DNA of 48,437 nucleotides from SAR202 cluster bacterium (GTDB taxonomy: Bacteria > Chloroflexota > Dehalococcoidia > Lucifugimonadales > VGZY01): the NCBI GenBank assembly GCA_016872355.1, contig VGZY01000014.1, positions 1 through 48,437 of the forward strand, written 5' to 3'. Shown here in pieces: positions 35,174-46,385 of this stretch. The notes below the pieces were generated by a model. The model saw nothing but the letters and a program-made list of their open reading frames with translations. It was not told the origin of the DNA and made no database searches. Position 1 is the stretch's first letter. The number at the start of each line of letters is the position of its first letter. The translations under genes and the position numbers were made by a program.

Positions 35174-36403
35174 GTGCCCGCGAAGCCGAAGCTGCGCCCC
35201 GTTGACCCCAAGTGGGTCCAGCACCGGGGGCAGCCGTATCTTTTTCTACGCGACCCCCTGAAACTCTCCGAAAAGACCGTCCTGGTGCCGCAGTACCTGG
35301 TGCCCCTCCTCGCTCTCTGCGACGGGACGCGCGACCTTACGGCTCTGCGCACCTCCCTTGCCCTCCGCGCCGGCATAGAGTTGCCGCCGAGCCAGGTGAG
35401 GAAGTTCATCGCAGAGCTCGGCGCCGCGTTTGTGCTGGACAGCGACAAGTACCGTCAGGCCGCGGCGGACGCCCTATAGAGCTTCCGCGCCCAGCGGCAC
35501 CGAAAGCTCTCCCACGCCGACGCAGTATATCCTTCCGACAAGCGCGCGCTGGCGGCGGCCCTGCAGCGGCACGGCACCGCACCGGCGCCTGAGCATGCAG
35601 ACACGCGCAGGCTTGCGGGGGTTATCTCCCCGCACATTGACTACGAGCGCGGCGGCAAGAGCTACGCACAGATGTGGAACAGGGGCGCGGCGGCGTTGAA
35701 GGACGTTGAGCTGGCGATTATCTTCGGCACCGACCACGCGGGCGGCCCCGGCAGGCTCACGCCCACGCGACAGAACTATGCGACGCCGCTGGGGACGCTG
35801 CCGACGGACAGGGATATCGTGGACGGGCTAGCGGATGTTCTCGGCCCTTCGGAAGCCTTCGCGGAGGAACTCCACCACATTAACGAGCACTCAATCGAGC
35901 TGGCCGCGGTATGGTTCCACTACGCCGCCGGAGGCCGGACGGTCCCTGTTGTGCCCATCCTGTGCGGCTCGTTCCACCAGTTCATCACCGGCGAGGCCGG
36001 TCCGGGCCAGGACAGGGCGATCGGCGCTGCGGTGGACTACCTGAGGGAGGCCACAAAGGGGAAGAATACGATAGTCATCGCCGCCGGCGACCTCGCCCAC
36101 GTGGGTCCGGCGTTCGGTGATCCCAACGCCCTCAACGCCGCGGCCAAAGCGGCGATCATGGACAAGGACTCCGCGTCCATTGAGGCGATTTGCGTCGGGG
36201 ATGCCGACAGGTTCTTCGAGATCTCGCGGGCGGAGGAAGACCAGAAAAAGATATGCGGTCTCCCGCCGATCTACATGGCCCTCCGCTATCTGAACGGCGC
36301 CGCAAGAGGCGAGTCCATGGGTTACGATCAGTGCCCGGCAGACCAGCAAGCGGGGTCGATTGTGTCTATTGTGGGCGCACTGTTGTGGGGGCGGGAGCGG
36401 TAG
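35174..36403 (+). pseudogene. AmmeMemoRadiSam system protein B (MEMO-like), one in-frame TAG
   Basis: From GTG 35174 the frame spans 410 codons. The N-terminal helical domain (PKLRPVDPKWVQHRGQPYLF) precedes the MEMO domain, which has family blocks AGVISPHIDYERGG, FGTDHAGGPG, HHINEHSIELAAVWFHYAA and VPILCGSFHQF. These include the His and Cys residues that line the MEMO pocket. TAG at 35477-35479 (codon 102, ADAL*SFRAQ) breaks the frame between the two domains; GAG to TAG is a single change, and Glu fits a helical linker. The downstream piece could start at ATG 35672 but would miss the first conserved block. Bacterial homologues accompany AMMECR1 and radical SAM genes, neither of which is in view. 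The true stop lies in a repeat. Confidence 0.75.
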
Positions 36404-36504
36404 TTGGTAGTTGGTAGTTGGTCAACAGCCAGATACAAAAAGACAGTGGCAGCGATTGATCGCCGCCCCTGTTACTTTCTGGCCAACCACTAACTACCAA
36501 CTAC
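36400..36504. repeat. Inverted tandem-repeat element spanning two convergent stop codons (type E)
   Basis: The left arm 36400-36421 is three GTAGTTG-type units. The right arm 36483-36504 is its inverted copy (CCAACCACTAACTACCAAC and on). The left arm contains the TAG of the MEMO-like gene (36401-36403), and the right arm contains the TAG of citrate synthase on the other strand (36501-36503). After the left arm comes TCAACAGCCAGA, like the tail of types D and G. The spacer is about 60 bp. Confidence 0.85.
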
Positions 36505-37796
36505 TGCCCCCGCTTCTCCATTGGCACGTAGCTGCGTGCCTCTGGGCCCGTGTATATCTGGCGCGGGCGCGCGATCTTCTGCTCCGGGTCCGTTATCATC
36601 TCCCGCCACTGCGCCAGCCAGCCCACCGTGCGGCCGATGGCGAAGAGCACCGGGAACATTGCCGTTGGGAACCCGATCGCCTGGTAGATGATGCCTGAAT
36701 AGAAGTCAACGTTCGGGTAAAGCTTGCGTTTGACGAAGTACTCGTCCTCCAGCGCGATGCGCTCCATCTCCAGCGCGATATCTATCAGCGGGTTGCGGCC
36801 GACCACCTGGAAGACCTGATCGGCTATCTGCTTGATGATCTTCGCGCGCGGGTCGTAGTTCTTGTAGACGCGGTGGCCGAAGCCCATCAACCGCTCTTCG
36901 CCGCTCTTGGCGCGCTTGATCGCCTCGGGGACCCTGTCCTTCGAGCCGATCTTCTGCAGCATCTTCACCACTTCCTCGTTCGCGCCGCCGTGAAGGGGGC
37001 CGTAGAGCGCGGCGCTCGCGGCGGCGATGGCGGAGAAGGGGTCTGCCTTGGAGCTGCCGACACTGCGCATAGCGTTCGCGCTGCAATTCTGCTCGTGGTC
37101 AGCATGCAGGATCAGAAGCACGTCCAGCGCGCGCTCTACCACCGGGTTCGGCTTGTACTCCACGTCCGCCATGGGGTGGAACAGCATATTAAGGAAGTTG
37201 CCGGGATAGGCGAGACGGTTGTCCGGATAGATGTACGGGAAACCCAGGCTGTGGCGGTAAGCAAACGCCGCAATTGTCGGCATCTTGGCGATGGCGCGAT
37301 AGGTCTGCATCTCCCGGGACACCGGGTCGCCCACCAGGCGCGCGTCGGGGTAGAAGGTGGAGAGCGCCCCCACGGTGCTGAGGAAGATGCCCATCGGGTG
37401 GCCGTCGTAGCGGAACCCCTCCATGAACTTCTTGATGTTCTCATGGAGCATCGTGTGCATGGTAATGTTCCGGGTCCACTTCGCAAGCTCGGTCTTGTTC
37501 GGCAGCTCCCCGTAGATCAGCAGGTACGCCGTCTCCAGGTAAGTGGACTTCTCAGCAAGCTGCTCTATGGGGTAGCCACGATAGCGGAGGATGCCGGCGT
37601 CCCCATCGATGTACGTGATCGCGCTGCGGCAGGAGGCAGTGTTGTTGAACGCCGGGTCGTAGCTCATCAGCCCGAAATCGTCGTCCGTAACCCTGATCTG
37701 CCGTAAGTCTGTCGCCCTGATCGCCCCTTCCTGTATCGGGATTTCGTAAGTTTTTCCCGTGCGGTTATCGACAACGGTCAGGGTATTGGATGGCAT
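36501..37796 (-). CDS. gltA: Citrate synthase
   Basis: This 431-residue enzyme condenses acetyl-CoA and oxaloacetate at the entry of the TCA cycle. Active-site blocks are clear: LLILHADHEQNCSANAMR, YGPLHGGANEEVVKML with the catalytic His, and GFGHRVYKNYDPRAKI with the following Asp. The beta-rich N-terminus (SNTLTVVDNRTGKTYEIP) is that of the larger type found in Gram-negative-like hexameric forms, whose NADH control cannot be judged here. GGAGG seven bases before the ATG fixes the start. It is convergent with the MEMO-like gene, with a shared repeat at the 3' ends. Confidence 0.95.
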   Translation of the reverse strand: MPSNTLTVVDNRTGKTYEIPIQEGAIRATDLRQIRVTDDDFGLMSYDPAFNNTASCRSAITYIDGDAGILRYRGYPIEQLAEKSTYLETAYLLIYGELPNKTELAKWTRNITMHTMLHENIKKFMEGFRYDGHPMGIFLSTVGALSTFYPDARLVGDPVSREMQTYRAIAKMPTIAAFAYRHSLGFPYIYPDNRLAYPGNFLNMLFHPMADVEYKPNPVVERALDVLLILHADHEQNCSANAMRSVGSSKADPFSAIAAASAALYGPLHGGANEEVVKMLQKIGSKDRVPEAIKRAKSGEERLMGFGHRVYKNYDPRAKIIKQIADQVFQVVGRNPLIDIALEMERIALEDEYFVKRKLYPNVDFYSGIIYQAIGFPTAMFPVLFAIGRTVGWLAQWREMITDPEQKIARPRQIYTGPEARSYVPMEKRGQ

Positions 37797-37884
37797 CAGT
37801 GCCTCCGTGGGACGCGGGCCTTAGATTAGGGGAAGTCTAGCACTGTAGCTACGTAGCGGCAAGTACAGTATTCCTGCTGAACGG

Positions 37885-38634
37885 CTATGTGGCCTTTTTG
37901 CCGCCGATCTCCCTTTCAAGCCACATGGCCAGCCGGCTGTAGCTGATGGCGTCCTCAGTAGTCAAAGGCATACGTATCTTCGTATCGTGGGCCGCGCTGT
38001 TACGTAGTTGTCGCATCTTGTGGAGCAGGGAGACGGCTGTTGGGTTGACCGCCCCCGCGTCCGACAGGCGTTTGATGTTCTCGAAGGCGTCGGTCTCTTC
38101 GCCCTTTTCAACTAGCCGCAGGCGCTTCACGGCGAGATCGAGCTCGTTTTCGACGGGCGCCCACGCGAGAGGTATGGCGGCGCGCGGCGAAGCCTGCGCG
38201 ACGGCCTTTATCTCCGGGTTAATGGTGATTGGCACATCGAACCCTGCACGCTCGGCGAACTCCACCAGGTCGCCCATGTAAGACCCGTTGCCGTTCTCTT
38301 CGGCCTCCTGCGCGGCCGCTTTCGTCTTTCGCTTCCGTTTGGCCGGTGGCTGTACTTCTATCTGCTCCTCGGGTTCTTCGACTTCGTCTTCCGGCGCCGG
38401 GTCCTTGTCTTCCGGCTCATGCACGTCCTGTATGAGCCTCCCTTTGCGGGCGGCCGGCCGGGGCTTCGTCCGCTTCACAATTGACGCAGGAGCGGCCTTG
38501 GTCTCCCGTTGCTCTTTCTTCTTGCTCTTATTCGAAAGGCCCCGCTTGGCGAGAGTGACGCGGACGAACGCGAGGAGGGCGAGGAACACTAGTATACCGG
38601 CAATGACAGCGAACTGTTGTGGCCCGAAGTCCAT
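37885..38634 (-). CDS. Membrane-anchored protein with HEPN-like C-terminal domain
   Basis: The 249 residues start with one membrane segment (FAVIAGILVFLALLAFVRV, about 8-26), then a long charged linker rich in Lys, Glu and Pro (about 30-115). A helical domain follows (WAPVENELDLAVKRLRLVE; AVSLLHKMRQLRNSAAHD). The R-x4-H pattern in RNSAAHD near residues 211-216 is the HEPN signature and may belong to the DUF4145-like branch. Many HEPN proteins are RNases or toxins, but others are only scaffolds, and no antitoxin or nucleotidyltransferase is adjacent. It lies upstream of citrate synthase on the same strand and is divergent from hsp20. Confidence 0.65.
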   Translation of the reverse strand: MDFGPQQFAVIAGILVFLALLAFVRVTLAKRGLSNKSKKKEQRETKAAPASIVKRTKPRPAARKGRLIQDVHEPEDKDPAPEDEVEEPEEQIEVQPPAKRKRKTKAAAQEAEENGNGSYMGDLVEFAERAGFDVPITINPEIKAVAQASPRAAIPLAWAPVENELDLAVKRLRLVEKGEETDAFENIKRLSDAGAVNPTAVSLLHKMRQLRNSAAHDTKIRMPLTTEDAISYSRLAMWLEREIGGKKAT

Positions 38635-38745
38635 ATTCTCTCAGACCGCCTGGCTGCGCGCGCGGCGCAAGGTTTAGAATCTGTCGCAAAGTTTCTCATG
38701 CGGGCATGTTCTTATTCAAGGTATGTCCAATGCCCCGCCAGTTGA

Positions 38746-38774
38746 TTGACGGCGGAGTGGCACAGACTTACACT
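38746..38774 (+). promoter_or_regulatory. Promoter of hsp20-lon
   Basis: TTGACG (38746-38751) and TACACT (38769-38774) are 17 bp apart, about 43 bp before the hsp20 ATG. No CIRCE-type inverted repeat is visible beside it. Confidence 0.65.
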
Positions 38775-38817
38775 CGCAATAGGCCTATGTTCGCGTCAGC
38801 TCTGGAGGGGCGTCTCT

Positions 38818-39225
38818 ATGCGGTACCGCAAGGTCTCTTACAGCTACAAAGTAGTGGTCCAGGACGCAGGGTCATACCCCATGCTCAGGCGCATGCACGC
38901 CTCCGGGTACACCCTCTCTCAGACCTGCTGGGTACCGGCAGCGGACGTGTACGAGACGGAGAGCTCCATTATCGTGACGGTGGAGCTCGCGGGCGTGAGC
39001 GAAGAGGACGCTGAGGTCACTCTCTACAACAATGCGCTCGTGGTCGAAGGCAACCGGACCCTGCCTCCGATGCCGGAGCAGGGGGCTTACCGGTCCGCCG
39101 GCATTCGCCAGGGGCAGTTCCGCGTGGAAATAGAGCTCTCGTCGCCGGTAGACCCGGACAGGGTTAATGCTGCGTACCAGAGCGGACTCCTGCAGATCAC
39201 CTTGCCAAGGGCAAGAAGAGGCTAA
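38818..39225 (+). CDS. Hsp20 family small heat-shock protein
   Basis: The 135 residues form an alpha-crystallin domain: WVPAADVYETESSIIVTVEL, then AGVSEEDAEVTLYNNALVVE, GQFRVEIELSSPVDPDRVNA and the closing GLLQITLPRAR, whose I-T-L is the usual C-terminal anchoring motif. It would hold unfolded proteins in solution as an oligomer. GGAGGGG seven bases before the ATG at 38818 fixes the start against a longer frame from 38746, which begins within the promoter. Lon follows after three bases, so the two stress genes form an operon. Confidence 0.92.
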   Translation: MRYRKVSYSYKVVVQDAGSYPMLRRMHASGYTLSQTCWVPAADVYETESSIIVTVELAGVSEEDAEVTLYNNALVVEGNRTLPPMPEQGAYRSAGIRQGQFRVEIELSSPVDPDRVNAAYQSGLLQITLPRARRG

Positions 39226-39228
39226 TTC

Positions 39229-41709
39229 ATGACATCAGAGCAGCAGTCGGTCCCCCTTGGCCCGCCGCCAATCCCAGACGTTCTCCCGGTGTTGCCCGTG
39301 CGCAACACCGTTGTTTTCCCAATGGCTGTCGTGCCGCTGATGGTTGGACAGCCGCGATCGATCCGGCTGATCGACGACGTAATGCGCAGCAAGGACCGCA
39401 TGATGGCCCTGGTGGCGCACGAGAAGGAGGCGCCCGCCCAGCCTTCGGTAGAGGAGCTGCCGAGCATCGGTACTGCCGTCGTCATCCTGCAGCTCGCAAG
39501 AGGCTCGGACGGCACTGTGGGGCTGATGATCCAGGGCGTGGAGCGCATCCGGGTCAACGAGTACGTGTCCAGCGAGCCGTACCCGAGTGCCCGAATTGAG
39601 CGCGCTCCCGCAATAGAGTCTTCCGGCGTGCAGGCTGAGGGGCTGGCGCGCGCGGTGGCAGACCTGTTCAAGGAGCTCGTGCGGCTCAGCGACGAGATGC
39701 CGGATGAGATGGTCCCCGTCATCGACGGTATGTCCGACGCCCACCAGATTGCCAACTTCGTCGCAGGGGCCACGCCCATCCAAACCTCTGTCCGCCAGGC
39801 AATCCTCGAAATGAACACCGTTGACGAGAAGCTTGAGAAGCTCGTCGACATTCTCCAGCACGAGCTCGCAGTCCGGCGGGTCAAGCAGAAGATCGCGACG
39901 GAATCGCAAAAGGAAATGAGCAAAGCCCAGCGAGAGTACGTGCTCCGCGAGCAGCTCAAGGCGATCCGCAAGGAGCTGGGCGAGGACGAGGGCGGCGAGC
40001 CGCAGATTGCGCAGCTTCGCAAGAAGATCGCAGAGGTGAAGATGCCACCCGAGGCGCGTCGCGAGGCCGAGCGCGAGCTATCACGGCTCTCGTCCATTCC
40101 TTCGGCATCCCCTGAGCACGGCATCATACAGACGTACCTGGACTGGATGGCCAACCTTCCATGGGGTAAGAAGACCGGCGGGGACATCGACATCAAGTTC
40201 GCCCGGCGCGTTCTGGATGAAGACCACTACGACCTTGAGAAGATCAAGGACAGGATTCTCGAGTACCTTGCGGTCAAAAAGCTGCGGCAGGACCGGCTGG
40301 CAGCCCAGGCGCCGCCTGCGGAAGGGCCGCAAACGGAAGCGCCGCACACGCTGACGCCCTCGGACGAGGTCGCACGCGAGCCGATCCTGTGCTTCGTCGG
40401 CCCCCAGGGCGTCGGCAAGACGAGCCTGGGACAGTCCATTGCCCGTGCGCTGGGCCGCAAGTTCATCCGTGTGTCGCTCGGCGGCGTGCACGACGAGGCG
40501 GAGATTCGCGGCCATCGCCGTACCTACATCGGCGCGCTGCCCGGCCGCGTCATCCAGAACCTCCGGCGCGCCGAGGCTATGGACCCGGTCTTCATGCTGG
40601 ACGAGATAGACAAGGTCTCCGCGGACTGGCGCGGCGACCCGTCGTCGGCGCTGCTTGAAGTGCTGGACCCCGCGCAGAACCACAGCTTCATGGACAACTA
40701 CCTGGGGGTGTCGTTCGACCTGTCGCAGGTGCTCTTCATTGCGACTGCGAACACGCTGGACACGATAGCCGCGCCTCTCCGTGACCGCATGGAGGTGCTG
40801 CAGCTCTCCGGGTACACGGACGAGGAGAAGACGTCCATCGCGGAGAAGTACCTTGTTCCCAAGCAGATGAAGGCGCACGCGCTGGGCGAGGACGAGATCA
40901 TGTTCCGGCGGGAGGCCATTCGCTCCATTATCCGGGGCTACACCCGCGAGGCCGGCGTGCGCAACCTGGACCGCGAGGTGGCTAACATCTGCCGCAAGGT
41001 CGCGCGAGACATCGCCGAAGGCGGCCAGGCAAAGACGACAATCGACACTGCTGCGGTTGTGAAGTACCTCGGACGCCCGCGCTTCGAGGACGAGGTCTCC
41101 GAGCGCACGGAGCGTCCTGGTGTGGCGACCGGCATGGCGTGGACACCCGTCGGCGGAGACATCCTGTTCGTCGAGGCGGCGCTGATGCCGGCTCACGAGG
41201 AGAAGCTCATCATAACCGGCATGCTCGGGGATGTCATGCGGGAGAGCGCGCAGGCGGCGCTATCGTACGTGCGATCCAGCGCCGCCGCCATTGGCGTGCG
41301 CCCGGAGGTCTTCGAAAACAAGGCCGTGCACGTCCACGTCCCGGCCGGCGCGATCCCCAAGGACGGACCATCCGCGGGCGTCACCATCGCGACGGCAGTG
41401 GCGTCCCTGGTCACGGGCCGGTGCGTCCGGAGCGACGTGGCGATGACCGGCGAGATCACGCTGCGCGGCAAGGTGCTCCCGGTGGGCGGCATCAAGGAAA
41501 AGGTCCTGGCGGCGCACCGCGCGGGGCTCAAGACGATCATCCTGCCCAAGCGCAACGAGCGCGACATCGACGACATTCCGCCGGAGCTGCGCGACACCCT
41601 GAAGGTCGTGCTTGCCGACACGGTAAGCGAGGTGCTGGATAACGCGCTGGAGGCCGCCAAAACGCGGACGCGGAAGTCGGCGGAGACAAAGGTGGAGGCG
41701 GCGGGGTGA
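39229..41709 (+). CDS. lon: ATP-dependent protease Lon
   Basis: The 826-residue protease has all Lon parts. The N-terminal substrate domain is [21 protein letters not shown] coiled region follows near 200-260 ([20 protein letters not shown]). The AAA module has Walker [10 protein letters not shown] (about 392-400) and Walker [11 protein letters not shown]. The C-terminal serine-lysine protease domain carries the Ser in [13 protein letters not shown] (near 712) and the Lys in [14 protein letters not shown] (near 756). A stretch near 360-380 ([17 protein letters not shown]) is a Pro-rich insertion just before the AAA P-loop. It degrades misfolded and regulatory proteins in the cytoplasm and is coupled to hsp20. 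Confidence 0.96.
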   Translation: MTSEQQSVPLGPPPIPDVLPVLPVRNTVVFPMAVVPLMVGQPRSIRLIDDVMRSKDRMMALVAHEKEAPAQPSVEELPSIGTAVVILQLARGSDGTVGLMIQGVERIRVNEYVSSEPYPSARIERAPAIESSGVQAEGLARAVADLFKELVRLSDEMPDEMVPVIDGMSDAHQIANFVAGATPIQTSVRQAILEMNTVDEKLEKLVDILQHELAVRRVKQKIATESQKEMSKAQREYVLREQLKAIRKELGEDEGGEPQIAQLRKKIAEVKMPPEARREAERELSRLSSIPSASPEHGIIQTYLDWMANLPWGKKTGGDIDIKFARRVLDEDHYDLEKIKDRILEYLAVKKLRQDRLAAQAPPAEGPQTEAPHTLTPSDEVAREPILCFVGPQGVGKTSLGQSIARALGRKFIRVSLGGVHDEAEIRGHRRTYIGALPGRVIQNLRRAEAMDPVFMLDEIDKVSADWRGDPSSALLEVLDPAQNHSFMDNYLGVSFDLSQVLFIATANTLDTIAAPLRDRMEVLQLSGYTDEEKTSIAEKYLVPKQMKAHALGEDEIMFRREAIRSIIRGYTREAGVRNLDREVANICRKVARDIAEGGQAKTTIDTAAVVKYLGRPRFEDEVSERTERPGVATGMAWTPVGGDILFVEAALMPAHEEKLIITGMLGDVMRESAQAALSYVRSSAAAIGVRPEVFENKAVHVHVPAGAIPKDGPSAGVTIATAVASLVTGRCVRSDVAMTGEITLRGKVLPVGGIKEKVLAAHRAGLKTIILPKRNERDIDDIPPELRDTLKVVLADTVSEVLDNALEAAKTRTRKSAETKVEAAG

Positions 41710-42281
41710 AGAGACATCTCTCACCCCGGCCCTCTCTCTTCCCGATGGTGCATACGGGATCTTCGACCGTGCACGGAGAGAGAGGGGGCAGGGCCAACAG
41801 CCGCCCAGCCATAGCCCTTACCCTTTGCGCAGGGCCGCAAAGGCCTGTCCCTCGGGGAGAGGAGGAAGAGCCACCCATCCACATCCACCCCGGTCACCTT
41901 CTCTGTCGCCCAAAGCGGCGACATCTCCCCCGTCACGAGGAGAAAGGAAAAGGGCGAAACCGTCTCTGTCCCGCAAAGCCGTGACATCTCCCCCTGAGGG
42001 GGAGAAACAAATCCGGGAAATGGAAGCCGGTGTCAGGATCGACGATCGGGCCTCCGGCCCGATAACTTGGGAGTCTGAGGGCCTTGCCCTCAGTGGGGTA
42101 CGGGGCGAAGCCCCGAGCCGGGGTCTGGGGCGGAGCCCAAGATTCTTCATTGATTCTTTCCCCTTCCGCCGAAGGCAGGAAGGGGACAGGGGATGGTCCG
42201 AAGCCTGCACAGGGCGCCTGCGTCGGGGAACAGGGCGAGCTCGCCAATGGACCGAGGGCCGGCCGCCGGCGTTACGGCACT
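41710..42281. repeat. Cluster of palindromic repeats, no gene seen
   Basis: After lon come a CCCTCTCTCTTCC / GGAGAGAGAGGG inverted pair (41730-41790) and two type H elements (41893-41947 and 41961-42008). The GGGGCGAAGCCCC-type palindromes follow (TGAGGGCCTTGCCCTCA at 42075-42091; 42100-42138). Open frames through this stretch are made of repeat sequence. Confidence 0.7.
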
Positions 42282-42512
42282 ATGGACAAACTCATCTGGA
42301 AGGTAGGCCACATCCTGTGCCGGCGCGGGCTGGTGGCGGAGGCATGCGAGCTGCGGTTCGTGTCGCTGGACGACGCGGCTGGGCGGGAGGCGCAGCGGGC
42401 GAGCGCGGCGCTGGTGGTGGACAGGCTGCGGAGGGAGCGGTCCATAGACGACGCGGTGTGCGCGGAACTGATGGCGACGCTGGCGTCGGGGCGGGATGAC
42501 GTGGCGGTGTAG
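42282..42512 (+). CDS. Small hypothetical protein (76 residues)
   Basis: The frame opens MDKLIWKVGHILCRRGLVAE and is mostly helical, with many Arg, Ala, Asp and Glu (AALVVDRLRRERSIDDAVCA). I do not recognise a family. The longer frame from 42084 runs through repeat DNA, so the ATG at 42282 is preferred, although its ribosome site is weak. A strong terminator follows at 42545-42580. Function unknown. Confidence 0.55.
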   Translation: MDKLIWKVGHILCRRGLVAEACELRFVSLDDAAGREAQRASAALVVDRLRRERSIDDAVCAELMATLASGRDDVAV

Positions 42513-42544
42513 GGAGCGAGTCGATATCTGCAGGAGCCTTAGTA

Positions 42545-42580
42545 AGCAGAGGGCGGTCGGAATCCCGGCCGCCCTCTGCT
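42545..42580. terminator. Terminator hairpin between convergent genes
   Basis: AGCAGAGGGCGG and CCGCCCTCTGCT form a 12-bp outer stem extended by a T-G wobble and CGG/CCG around a short loop, followed on the plus strand by GTTCTATTTC. It lies between the stop codons of the small gene and the GNAT gene and could serve both. Confidence 0.8.
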
Positions 42581-42583
42581 GTT

Positions 42584-43111
42584 CTATTTCAGGCGCTTGG
42601 TGAAGAATAGGCAGAGGCCGTCGTTGACGACCACTGTATCGCCGTAGATGGCGTGTTTGCCGTTCTGGTATAGGCCGCGGCCGTCCGGGATGTAGCCGCG
42701 CCTGACGTAGAGGCGGTGCGCGTCGCCGTAGCCGGGGTCCAGCCCGACGCCGATGCCCGCTACCGGAGAGCGCTCGGCGATTGCGTTCTCCGCAGCGTCC
42801 ATCAGGACGGCGCCGATGCCTTTGCGCCGATGGCTGGGAAGGACGTTGAAGTCGACGATCTCCGGAATGCCGGCGTCGCGGAAGGGCGGGTAGGGGGAGC
42901 GCCAGACGACGGTCAGGTAACCAACGGGCGTGTCGTTGAGGATGGCGACGAGGACGGACCGATCTCCGGTGGCGCTCTCGTTCCAGTAGCGCTGGAAGAG
43001 GGCTACGGTTTTGTTGCGAGGGTCGGTGGCGGAGAACGCTCGGGCGAGATCATCCACGTCGCGGCGCTGGAGGGGGCGGATTGTGGGAAAGTCGGGGCTG
43101 AGGACGTTCAA
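42584..43111 (-). CDS. GNAT family N-acetyltransferase
   Basis: From the TTG at 43111 the protein has 175 residues with one GNAT domain. It opens PTIRPLQRRDVDDLARAF, has SVLVAILNDTPVGYLTVVW as the central strands, and IVDFNVLPSHRRKGIGAVLM for the acetyl-CoA loop (R-x-x-G-x-G). HRLYVRRGYIPDGRG completes the domain. The TTG start overlaps the upstream TGA (TTGA) with GAAGGAG before it, which argues against the long in-frame N-terminal extension. It is coupled to the unknown protein gene upstream. Substrate unknown. Confidence 0.85.
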   Translation of the reverse strand: MNVLSPDFPTIRPLQRRDVDDLARAFSATDPRNKTVALFQRYWNESATGDRSVLVAILNDTPVGYLTVVWRSPYPPFRDAGIPEIVDFNVLPSHRRKGIGAVLMDAAENAIAERSPVAGIGVGLDPGYGDAHRLYVRRGYIPDGRGLYQNGKHAIYGDTVVVNDGLCLFFTKRLK

Positions 43112-43851
43112 TGGGACTCCTTCGCCCTTGCCCACACCCGCGCCTGCAGTTCCTGAGCTTGGGGGTGTTTGCGCTCGGCCAGGTACCGGGCGGCCTGGTG
43201 GGCGATGTCTACATCGCGGTTGTCGCACAGCCTCACGAGCGCGGCGTTCGTTTCTTCCGACACATAGGTCCTGAGGTTTATGAGTCCTCGCAGGCACTCC
43301 TGGACATCCTCAGATTCCGTGAGGTCGTGCAGCGTGGCAATGTGATTCCGGCGGATCACGTCCGGGTCGTCGCTGTCCGGGGCGAGCGCCGGGCTGAGCT
43401 CAGGGATCGCATCTACAAGGCGGTCGTGCTCTTCATGGGTCAGGAACATGGTGGTGAAGTCCTCGCGTGAGCACATCTCCAGCCACCTGGAGCCGTCTTT
43501 GCGATAGATCGTGAGGTCTTCCGGAAGGCCTAGCAGATACCAGTCGTCTATGCATTCGGCCACGGGCTTGAGGATTTCGGCGCACTCGCGGCTGTAGCGA
43601 TGCTTGAATATGGTCCTTGGACGGTAACCTTCTTCGGTGTGCACGTAGGTCTTCTCGTGAAACGGCTTCAGTTTGCCGAATAGCTCGAGTGTCGTGGTGG
43701 TCAACCTGAGCTCGTCGCCGCCGCAATGGGGGACGGCGCTGAAGGAGATGGTGGGGCAGACGTCGACGGCGTAGTCGAGGAGGCGGTAGTAGGGCTCGCC
43801 CACGAGGCGTTTGATGAACGTGTATTCGATGCGGTTGTGTTGGTCGGGCAT
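43108..43851 (-). CDS. Uncharacterised protein (247 residues)
   Basis: I do not recognise this protein. It is a soluble, mixed alpha/beta sequence rich in Asp, Glu, His and Cys. The first two thirds contain VCPTISFSAVPHCGGDELRL and CIDDWYLLGLPEDLTIYRKD, and the last third (DSDDPDVIRRNHIATLHDLT to the end) looks like a helical repeat region. Its coding character is supported by the TTGA coupling to the GNAT gene. The ATG at 43851 has no clear Shine-Dalgarno. A physical or metabolic link with the acetyltransferase is plausible but unproved. Confidence 0.7.
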   Translation of the reverse strand: MPDQHNRIEYTFIKRLVGEPYYRLLDYAVDVCPTISFSAVPHCGGDELRLTTTTLELFGKLKPFHEKTYVHTEEGYRPRTIFKHRYSRECAEILKPVAECIDDWYLLGLPEDLTIYRKDGSRWLEMCSREDFTTMFLTHEEHDRLVDAIPELSPALAPDSDDPDVIRRNHIATLHDLTESEDVQECLRGLINLRTYVSEETNAALVRLCDNRDVDIAHQAARYLAERKHPQAQELQARVWARAKESH

Positions 43852-43974
43852 GGCGGCGTGTGGTTTGGGTTGGGGTGTGAGGGATTGGATGCCAAAATAG
43901 GGGAAAGGGTGCGGTGAAGGGGCGGCCGCTGTGGGCAGTGAGCCGTGGGCCGGTCCGGGAGCCGGCAGCCTTAG

Positions 43975-44170
43975 CCCTCACCGTCGCCGAGAGCGGCGAC
44001 ACCTCTCCCTCGGGGAGAGGAGGAAGAGCCTCCCAGCCTATCACCACCCCAGTCACCCTCTCTGTCGCCCGGAGCGGCGACATCTCCCCCATCGAGGGGG
44101 AGAAACAGGATCCCAAATCCCCCTCTCCGTCTTACCTTTGCGTGCTTTGCGAACTCTGCGATTAATCTTC
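43975..44170 (+). repeat. Two type H double hairpins, the second joined to type C units
   Basis: The first H (43975-44020) has GTCGCC/GGCGAC and CCTCTCCC/GGGAGAGG. The second H (44053-44106) is the clearest copy: TGTCGCC/GGCGACA, then TCTCCCCC/GGGGGAGA. It is followed by C units CTTTGCGTGCTTTGCGAAC and TCTGCGATTAATC up to 44170, next to the tex stop codon. I see no gene between 43852 and 44175. Confidence 0.8.
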
Positions 44171-44175
44171 CTCTC

Positions 44176-46314
<2,139 letters not shown>

Positions 46315-46385
46315 GGCGTGCACCGTGAAAGGAGAGTTGAACGTATCCATCATGCGGCGGAGGAGGGGAGAGGTCAAGGGAAAAT

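Noticed and set aside
15410-35479. Genetic code change explaining the in-frame stops
   Set aside because: TAA, TAG and TGA all occur as the internal stops and all also end intact genes in the window, so no single reassignment fits.
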